In this document: positions 4,651 through 8,968 of the stretch, in pieces
Layout of the letters: each line of letters starts with the position of its first letter
Numbering within the stretch: position 1 is the first letter of the stretch
Origin: an uncultured Clostridia bacterium
Lineage (GTDB): Bacteria; Bacillota; Clostridia; TANB77; CAG-508
Direction: 5' to 3'
NCBI GenBank assembly: GCA_934130025.1
Contig: CAKOXG010000038.1
Location: 1-8,968 of the forward strand
DNA length: 8,968 bases
Notes under the pieces: generated by a model
What the model was told of the DNA's origin: nothing
Databases searched by the model: none
The model's input: the letters and a program-made list of their open reading frames with translations, nothing else
Program-made: the position numbers and the translations under genes

Positions 4651-5133
4651 TTATTCTGCTTTTGGAGCTTCTGTTGCTTCTGTAGCAGGTGCTTCTGCTG
4701 CTGGTTCTTCAGCTGGAGCTACAGTTGCTTCAACTTTCTTAACTTCTTCAGCTGTTGCTTTTACATCTATATATTTAGATTCTATTTTAGCACCAACATC
4801 TTCTTTTGTCTTAGCAGCCTTTCCAACTCTATCTCTCAAGTAGTATAATTTAGCTCTTCTTGCTTTACCAACTCTTACTACTTCTACTTTTTCTACTAAT
4901 GGTGAATGAATTAAGAATGTTTTCTCAACTCCTACTCCATAAGCAATTCTTCTAACTGTAAATGTAGCATTAACTCCGCCACCTTGTTTCTTTATAATTA
5001 TTCCTTCGAATACTTGGATTCTTTCTCTGTTTCCTTCCTTAATCCTTTGATGTACTCTTACAGTATCACCAACTTTAAGGTCTGGAATCTTATTTTTCAA
5101 TTGTTCATGTTCTATTGATTTTATAATATCCAT
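4651..5133 (-). CDS. rplS: 50S ribosomal protein L19 with long acidic C-terminal tail
   Basis: Residues 1-112 are a full L19: VGDTVRVHQRIKEGNRERIQVFEGI, GGGVNATFTVRR, GVGVEKTFLIHSP and the usual end KLYYLRDRVGKAAK. L19 binds at the interface of the 50S and 30S subunits. Typical L19 is about 115 residues; this one is 160. The extra 48 residues (113-160) are rich in Ala, Glu, Pro, Thr and Val (for example VAPAEEPAAEAPATEATEA), acidic and low in complexity, so probably disordered. No frameshift is apparent; the tail is a continuous reading frame ending in TAA. SD AAGGAG lies 8 nt before the ATG. It is the last gene of the operon, 30 bp after trmD, and is followed by the terminator at 4566-4607. 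Confidence 0.97.
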   Translation of the reverse strand: MDIIKSIEHEQLKNKIPDLKVGDTVRVHQRIKEGNRERIQVFEGIIIKKQGGGVNATFTVRRIAYGVGVEKTFLIHSPLVEKVEVVRVGKARRAKLYYLRDRVGKAAKTKEDVGAKIESKYIDVKATAEEVKKVEATVAPAEEPAAEAPATEATEAPKAE

Positions 5134-5163
5134 CGATATTCTCCTTTCTTTAATTTTCTAATT

Positions 5164-5871
5164 TTAATCAATTTCATTAATGATTCTTTTAGCCTTTTCA
5201 ATATCCTCTTCAGAAAGAAGATCCGGCCTTTTTTTATATGTATTTACTAAAGAATTTTCACTTTTCCATTTTTCTATGTTCTGGTGGTTTCCAGATTGTA
5301 ACACTTCTGGTACTTTTCTTCCTAAGAATTCTTCCGGCCTTGTATATTGATTATATTCCAAATACCCTTGTGAGAAAGATTCCTCCTTGGTAGAATCCTT
5401 TGAAAGAACTCCATCCACATATCTACTAACTGCGTCTATCAGTACCATCGCTGGCAGCTCTCCACCTGTTAGTACATAATCCCCAATAGATATTTCCTCA
5501 TCAACAATTTCATCTAAAACTCTTTGGTCTATTCCCTCATAGTGTCCACATAGAAGAATTAAATTACTCTCCTTAGCTAAACTCTGGACTTTTTTCTGGT
5601 CAAGTTTTTTCCCTTGAGGCGATAGAAAAATCACTTTTGAATTTTGGCTCTTAACTGATTTGTAAGCATCATACACAACATCTGGTTTCATTACCATTCC
5701 TGCTCCTCCACCATAAGGTGTATCATCTACTTTTTTATGCTTATCTTGTGAAAAATCTCTTATATTAACAAGATTAATATCTATGAGATTTTTCCTTGAA
5801 GCCCTTTCAATAATACTATGTTTTAGTGGTTCAAACATTTCTGGAAATAATGTTAGTACATCAAATCTCAT
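5164..5871 (-). CDS. trmD: tRNA (guanine-37-N1)-methyltransferase TrmD
   Basis: 235 residues, a normal length. TrmD uses S-adenosylmethionine to methylate N1 of G37 next to the anticodon, preventing +1 frameshifting; it is a dimeric SPOUT enzyme with a trefoil knot. Motifs seen: FDVLTLFPEMF (3-13), DDTPYGGGAGMVMKPD (49-64), LSPQGKKLDQ (83-92), LLCGHYEGIDQR (106-117), SIGDYVLTGGELPAM (128-142), YTRPEEFLGRKVPEVLQSGNH and the C-terminal RPDLL. The residue aligned with the general-base Asp169 of E. coli appears to be Glu164 (in KEESFS). SD GGAG lies 7 nt before the ATG. It sits 23 bp after rimM and 30 bp before rplS, the usual operon partners. Confidence 0.98.
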   Translation of the reverse strand: MRFDVLTLFPEMFEPLKHSIIERASRKNLIDINLVNIRDFSQDKHKKVDDTPYGGGAGMVMKPDVVYDAYKSVKSQNSKVIFLSPQGKKLDQKKVQSLAKESNLILLCGHYEGIDQRVLDEIVDEEISIGDYVLTGGELPAMVLIDAVSRYVDGVLSKDSTKEESFSQGYLEYNQYTRPEEFLGRKVPEVLQSGNHQNIEKWKSENSLVNTYKKRPDLLSEEDIEKAKRIINEID

Positions 5872-5894
5872 TTTTCATCTCCTATTACGTCTCA

Positions 5895-6401
5895 TTATAA
5901 AAGTCCATCAATAATGTGAACTATTATTTTTTCATTATCTAAATCAACTTGCTTTATTACATCTTCTATTGCTGGAAGTAAAATTTCTTTGCCTTCATCA
6001 TTCTTTATAGAATAGATGTCGCTACTTCCCCTATTGAAAATGTCGTTTACTTTTCCAAGCAAATTTCCTTCATCAGTATATACATCCAATCCAATTAAGT
6101 CAGCTATAAAGTATGTTCCCTTTGGAAGTTTTCTTGCATCTTTTCTATCTATTTTAAGATAGCAACCTTTAAATTTTTGTGCATCTTCCGGATTTTCTAT
6201 TCCTTTTAGCTTTAAAATTACCATATTCTTGCTAAATTTTACATTCTCTATTTCATATAAAATCAGCTCTTTTTTCTTTTCCACATAAACATTTTTTAGC
6301 TCTTCAAATCTTTCTAAATCATCTGTAAAAGGCTTAACCTTAACCTCGCCTTTTATTCCAAATGTATTTACAATTTGACCAACCTCTAAGTATTTCTGCA
6401 T
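5895..6401 (-). CDS. rimM: 16S rRNA processing / ribosome maturation factor RimM
   Basis: 168 residues, standard for RimM. The N-terminal domain has VGQIVNTFGIKGEVKVKPFTD (7-27) and the GIENPEDAQKFKGCYLKI block. The C-terminal PRC-barrel has DLIGLDVYTDEGNLLGKVNDI and ends LLPAIEDVIKQVDLDNEKIIVHIIDGLL. RimM helps the 30S head domain mature and binds ribosomal protein S19. SD AAGGAG lies 5 nt before the ATG, and only 13 bp separate it from the khpA stop. Its position between khpA and trmD is typical. Confidence 0.98.
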   Translation of the reverse strand: MQKYLEVGQIVNTFGIKGEVKVKPFTDDLERFEELKNVYVEKKKELILYEIENVKFSKNMVILKLKGIENPEDAQKFKGCYLKIDRKDARKLPKGTYFIADLIGLDVYTDEGNLLGKVNDIFNRGSSDIYSIKNDEGKEILLPAIEDVIKQVDLDNEKIIVHIIDGLL

Positions 6402-6414
6402 GATAACTCCTTAA

Positions 6415-6645
6415 TTATTCTTCAAATATAATTCCAACTTTTTTGTTTTCTTTAGATGTAATTGATTTCATAACAGTTCTAATTGCCTTAGCAACTCTGC
6501 CCTGTTTTCCAATAACCTTGCCCATATCATCCTTTGCAACTTTTACTCTTAGCAAAACGCCTCTTTCATCATCCACTCTGGTAATTTGAACTTCATCTTT
6601 ATTGTCAACTAGGCTAACCAATATTGTTTTTAAAATTTCTTCCAT
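6415..6645 (-). CDS. khpA: KH-domain RNA-binding protein KhpA (YlqC family)
   Basis: 76 residues, essentially one KH domain with the GxxG RNA-binding loop in GKVIGKQGRVAKAIR (G46-K-Q-G49). KhpA pairs with KhpB/Jag in several Bacillota and binds many transcripts. I start it at the ATG at 6645, not the GTG at 6663: AAAGG lies 7 nt before the ATG, whereas the GTG has no usable SD and would add six residues not typical of the family. From the ATG the length matches the usual 75-78 residues. It is 25 bp after rpsP and 13 bp before rimM. Confidence 0.95.
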   Translation of the reverse strand: MEEILKTILVSLVDNKDEVQITRVDDERGVLLRVKVAKDDMGKVIGKQGRVAKAIRTVMKSITSKENKKVGIIFEE

Positions 6646-6670
6646 AGCTTTGCCTTTCTGCACCTAAAAA

Positions 6671-6904
6671 TTATTGTGCTTTTTCGATTAAAGCTTTAAC
6701 TGTGTCTGTTGGCTTTGCACCATTTTTTATCCATGTAGCAACCTTTTCTTTATCAAGTTTGATTGTAGCTGGATTTGTCATTGGATCATATGTTCCAATT
6801 TTTTCAACTATTCTTCCATCTCTTGGTGATCTTGAATCTGCAACAACAATGTGATAGAATGGAGCTTTTTTTGCACCTGCTCTTTGTAATCTAATTTTTA
6901 CCAT
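6671..6904 (-). CDS. rpsP: 30S ribosomal protein S16
   Basis: 77 residues. The start MVKIRLQRAGAKKAPFYHIV and the blocks ADSRSPRDGRIVEKIGTYDP and WIKNGAKPTDTV are diagnostic of S16, a protein of the 30S body needed for assembly. Length is at the short end of the usual 78-90. A strong SD, GGAGGT, lies 9 nt before the ATG. The 79-bp gap from ffh holds a 5-bp hairpin (6952-6966) without a U-run, so I do not call a terminator there. Confidence 0.98.
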   Translation of the reverse strand: MVKIRLQRAGAKKAPFYHIVVADSRSPRDGRIVEKIGTYDPMTNPATIKLDKEKVATWIKNGAKPTDTVKALIEKAQ

Positions 6905-6983
6905 TATAAATTCACCTCCAAAAATATTTATAAATTTTATATATTAATTTCTTCCTTATTTAGGAAAAATATTAAAAACACTT

Positions 6984-8351
6984 TTATTTCATTGAATTTT
7001 GTAATTTTTTCAATTCTTCTGGGTCCATATTTTTCATTTGTCCCATCATCTTTTTAATAGACTTTCTATCTTTCATTTGTTTCATCATTTTTTGAGTAAC
7101 TTCAAATGATTTCATAAATCTATTAATTTCTGTAACTGTTGTGCCACTACCTTTGGCAATTCTTAGTCTTCTTTGCCCATTAAGTAATCTTGGATTTTTT
7201 CTTTCTTTATCTGTCATTGAGCAAATAATTGCCTCAATCCTTGTAAACTCCTTATCATCAACTTTCAAATCCTTTATATTCGCCATTCCAGGAACCATTT
7301 TCAATAGAGATGAGAAAGACCCCATTTTCTTAACTTGCCTTAACTGTGCCAAATAATCGTTTAAATCAAACTCCTTTTTATTAAGCTGGCTTGCAAGCTT
7401 TTCAGCTTCTTCCTGGCTAAAAGATTCCTCAGCCTTTTCTATTATTGATAGCACATCTCCCATTCCAAGAATCCTTGATGCCATTCTATCTGGATGGAAT
7501 ACTTCAAGTTCACTTAATTTTTCACCTGTTCCTATAAATTTAATAGGCTTTCCTGTTGTTTTCTTTACAGATAATGCAGCACCACCACGAGTGTCTCCAT
7601 CTAATTTTGTAAGAATAACCCCATCAATTCCTAGTGCATCATTAAAACCTTGTGCAACATTTACCGCTTCCTGTCCTGTCATACTATCTACTACAAGAAG
7701 TATTTCATGTGGATGAACTTTAGCTTTTACATTCTTAAGTTCATCCATAAGATCTTCATCTATTTGAAGTCTTCCTGCTGTATCTAATATTATTACATCA
7801 TTCATCTTTGAATAAGCAACATCTATTGCCTGCTTTGCAATATAAACTACATCTTTTGACTCTTCATTTGCAAATACAGGTATGTTAAGTTGGCTCCCAA
7901 CTACTTGCAACTGCTTAATAGCAGCTGGTCTATATACATCACACGCTACTAATAAAGGTTTTTTTCCTTCTTTTCTAAGAAGATTTGCAAGCTTTCCTGC
8001 GGTTGTAGTTTTTCCTGAGCCTTGCAAACCAACAAGCATTATAATTGTTGGTGGATTTGGGCTAAAATTAATTCTACTTTCTGTTCCTCCCAGCAATTCT
8101 ATAAGCTCATCTTTTACAATTTTTACAACCTGTTGTCCTGGAGTTAAAGACTTTAATACATCTTGGCCAAGGGCTTTTTCCTTTATGCTTGCTATAAACT
8201 CTTTTACAATTTTGTAGTTTACATCTGCATCCAACAATGCAAGCTTTACTTCTCTAAGCATTTCCTTTAAATCTGATTCTGTAATTCTTGTTTTTCCTCT
8301 TAATTTCTTTGTAAATTCTTGCAATTTAGAAGATAGTCCTTCAAAAGCCAT
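6984..8351 (-). CDS. ffh: Signal recognition particle protein Ffh (SRP54 GTPase)
   Basis: 455 residues, full length. The N domain (about 1-90, starting MAFEGLSSKLQE) is followed by a G domain with P-loop GLQGSGKTT (108-116), CDVYRPAA (137-144), DTAGR (190-194), TKLDG (248-252) and GTGEK (274-278). The Met-rich M domain holds the SRP-RNA binding segment NGQRRLRIAKGSGT (391-404) and ends in MMKQMKDRK...MMGQMKNMD. Ffh binds signal sequences on translating ribosomes and 4.5S/6S RNA, then docks with FtsY at the membrane. SD AGGAGG lies about 10 nt before the ATG. It is 59 bp downstream of ylxM, its usual partner. ftsY is not adjacent in the visible DNA. Confidence 0.98.
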   Translation of the reverse strand: MAFEGLSSKLQEFTKKLRGKTRITESDLKEMLREVKLALLDADVNYKIVKEFIASIKEKALGQDVLKSLTPGQQVVKIVKDELIELLGGTESRINFSPNPPTIIMLVGLQGSGKTTTAGKLANLLRKEGKKPLLVACDVYRPAAIKQLQVVGSQLNIPVFANEESKDVVYIAKQAIDVAYSKMNDVIILDTAGRLQIDEDLMDELKNVKAKVHPHEILLVVDSMTGQEAVNVAQGFNDALGIDGVILTKLDGDTRGGAALSVKKTTGKPIKFIGTGEKLSELEVFHPDRMASRILGMGDVLSIIEKAEESFSQEEAEKLASQLNKKEFDLNDYLAQLRQVKKMGSFSSLLKMVPGMANIKDLKVDDKEFTRIEAIICSMTDKERKNPRLLNGQRRLRIAKGSGTTVTEINRFMKSFEVTQKMMKQMKDRKSIKKMMGQMKNMDPEELKKLQNSMK

Positions 8352-8410
8352 ATTCTGTATCCTCCTCTTAATTTATCTTTTAGTTATATTTGCATTATGC
8401 AACAATATAA

Positions 8411-8761
8411 TTACGCATCTAAACTTGTTAATTCTTTTCGAACACTATTCAAAATTTTCTCAATCTTCTTATCTGAAGAAGCATCTGTAATTTTATTCAA
8501 TTCAGAAAGAATATTTTGAATCTGTTTTTCTTGGTTAATAGTTTTCTTCATAATCCCCAGCTTTTGTTCATATTCCAAAAGCTTATTTTCCCCTTTCTTA
8601 ACAATATCGTTTACCGCTTGCCTTGTTATATTGTTATTTTCTGCAATCTCAGTTAAAGATAAGTCTGCATTGGCATAATCATTCAAAATAGAATACTGCT
8701 TTTTAGTTAAAAGCTTACCATATATTTCGCATAACATACCAATTTGAACTTTCTTCTCCAT
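8411..8761 (-). CDS. ylxM: YlxM/p13 family helix-turn-helix protein, SRP-associated
   Basis: 116 residues. Residues 18-55 (LTKKQYSILNDYANADLSLTEIAENNNITRQAV) form a helix-turn-helix like region 4 of sigma factors, followed by a charged coiled region 60-110. This is the pattern of YlxM/p13, encoded just upstream of ffh in many Bacillota; the Streptococcus homologue binds Ffh and SRP RNA and stimulates GTPase activity. Despite the DNA-binding look, direct DNA binding is not established. The SD is probably GAGG about 10 nt before the ATG; an AAAGG lies too close (1 nt). It is the first gene of the operon, behind the promoter at 8832-8860. Confidence 0.93.
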   Translation of the reverse strand: MEKKVQIGMLCEIYGKLLTKKQYSILNDYANADLSLTEIAENNNITRQAVNDIVKKGENKLLEYEQKLGIMKKTINQEKQIQNILSELNKITDASSDKKIEKILNSVRKELTSLDA

Positions 8762-8784
8762 ACCTTTATCCTCTCACAACATAA

Positions 8785-8801
8785 ATTATAATATTTATAA
8801 T
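8785..8801. repeat. Short AT-only inverted repeat in the ylxM leader
   Basis: ATTATAA (8785-8791) and TTATAAT (8795-8801) are perfectly complementary with 3 nt between them, in the short leader of the ylxM operon. No U-run follows, so it is not a terminator. Such AT-only repeats arise easily by chance in this base composition. Confidence 0.35.
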
Positions 8802-8831
8802 CTCTGCATGTCTAATTTGTAATGCTATTAT

Positions 8832-8860
8832 ACTTTACAACATTTTATTGAATTTGTCAA
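8832..8860 (-). promoter_or_regulatory. Sigma-A promoter of the ylxM-ffh-rplS operon
   Basis: On the minus strand a perfect TTGACA (8855-8860) is followed after 17 nt by TAAAGT (8832-8837, 4/6). A perfect TATAAT (8827-8832) overlaps it but would need a 22-nt spacer. Transcription would start near 8820, about 60 nt before ylxM. It lies directly behind the upstream gene's terminator, consistent with a new transcription unit. Confidence 0.7.
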
Positions 8861-8871
8861 GCAAAAAGAGC

Positions 8872-8908
8872 AAAAAAACAAAAATTGGAACCATAAATAA
8901 TTCCAATT
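8872..8908 (-). terminator. Intrinsic terminator of the upstream gene
   Basis: Perfect 8-bp stem AATTGGAA (minus strand, 8908-8901) / TTCCAATT (8890-8883) with a 10-nt loop, followed by TTTGTTTTTTTG. It overlaps the stop codon of the partial gene at the right edge (8907-8909) and lies just before the ylxM promoter. Confidence 0.85.
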
Positions 8909-8968
8909 ATATTGTTCCATCCCACTCTATTGCTCTTAATCCAAATGGACTTCCAAACGGACTCCCAG
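8907..8968 (-). CDS. C-terminal end of an unidentified protein (partial)
   Basis: The frame that is open to the window edge and stops exactly at the terminator reads GSPFGSPFGLRAIEWDGTI followed by TAA. The repeated SPFG is encoded by near-identical DNA. I do not recognise the protein. In many Bacillota ftsY precedes ylxM, but this end does not look like FtsY, which usually ends in a (D)LxPF...F-type tail. Another frame is open longer, running through the terminator hairpin, but it gives a Trp-rich, unconvincing peptide. With only 19 residues visible, even the frame choice is moderately certain. Confidence 0.5.
   Translation of the reverse strand, partial: GSPFGSPFGLRAIEWDGTI

Noticed and set aside
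6646..6663. GTG start for khpA giving six extra residues
   Set aside because: No spaced SD before the GTG, whereas the ATG at 6645 has AAAGG at 7 nt and gives the usual family length.
6952..6966. Terminator between ffh and rpsP
   Set aside because: TTCCT/AGGAA is only 5 bp and is not followed by a U-run on the minus strand, so it is at most a weak hairpin inside the operon.
8390..8402. TTGCATTATGCAA palindrome between ylxM and ffh as an operator
   Set aside because: It is short, has no promoter beside it and sits inside an operon; no known regulator site was recognised.
8762..8826. Riboswitch or SRP RNA gene upstream of ylxM
   Set aside because: The leader is only about 60 nt, AT-rich, with just a short AT inverted repeat; no SRP RNA tetraloop motif or riboswitch core is visible.

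Overview
The window looks like chromosomal DNA of a low-GC, endospore-forming Clostridia-type member of the Bacillota. Three things point there: the gene order ylxM-ffh-rpsP-khpA-rimM-trmD-rplS, a compact spoVAC-spoVAD-spoVAE set, and a groES gene preceded by CIRCE/HrcA-type operators. Coding DNA is AT-rich, intergenic DNA more so, and most genes carry a GGAG-type Shine-Dalgarno (SD) sequence. I cannot name a species. All genes are on the minus strand except one small plus-strand gene, so the layout is clearest read from right to left.

Right part (8968 to 4573, minus strand). The 3' end of an unidentified gene finishes at a terminator (8872-8908). A TTGACA promoter (8832-8860) then drives a seven-gene operon for protein targeting and translation: YlxM, the SRP GTPase Ffh, ribosomal protein S16, the KH-domain RNA binder KhpA, 16S maturation factor RimM, tRNA m1G37 methyltransferase TrmD and ribosomal protein L19. 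L19 has an unusual acidic, Ala/Pro/Glu-rich tail of about 48 residues. The operon ends at a hairpin plus U-tract terminator that is itself built from the last unit of a 37-bp tandem repeat array (4429-4607).

Middle part (4413 to 2164, minus strand). A tentative forespore-type promoter precedes a sporulation operon. It encodes a dodecin-like small protein without the usual flavin-stacking Trp, then SpoVAC, SpoVAD and SpoVAE, the conserved core of the channel that moves Ca-dipicolinic acid across the inner forespore/spore membrane. The spoVAE start has an odd arrangement: a strong SD is separated from the start codon by a perfect 10-bp hairpin.

Left part (2163 to 1). A 428-residue five-pass membrane protein of unknown function follows spoVAE. 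It converges on a small plus-strand gene (476-724) that has its own strong promoter and higher GC than its surroundings; the two share a bidirectional terminator (761-799). That small gene diverges from groES, whose first 15 codons lie at the left edge. The groES promoter is bracketed by two CIRCE-type inverted repeats, one close to consensus over the likely transcription start and one degenerate copy over the -35 box. They lie 43 bp apart centre to centre, and a leader of about 215 nt follows.

Most genes are standard housekeeping and sporulation genes. The items most worth a second look are the tandem CIRCE pair, the SD-hairpin-start of spoVAE, the 37-bp repeat array with apparently compensatory arm changes, the dodecin-like gene heading spoVA, the L19 tail and the two unrecognised genes at the left.
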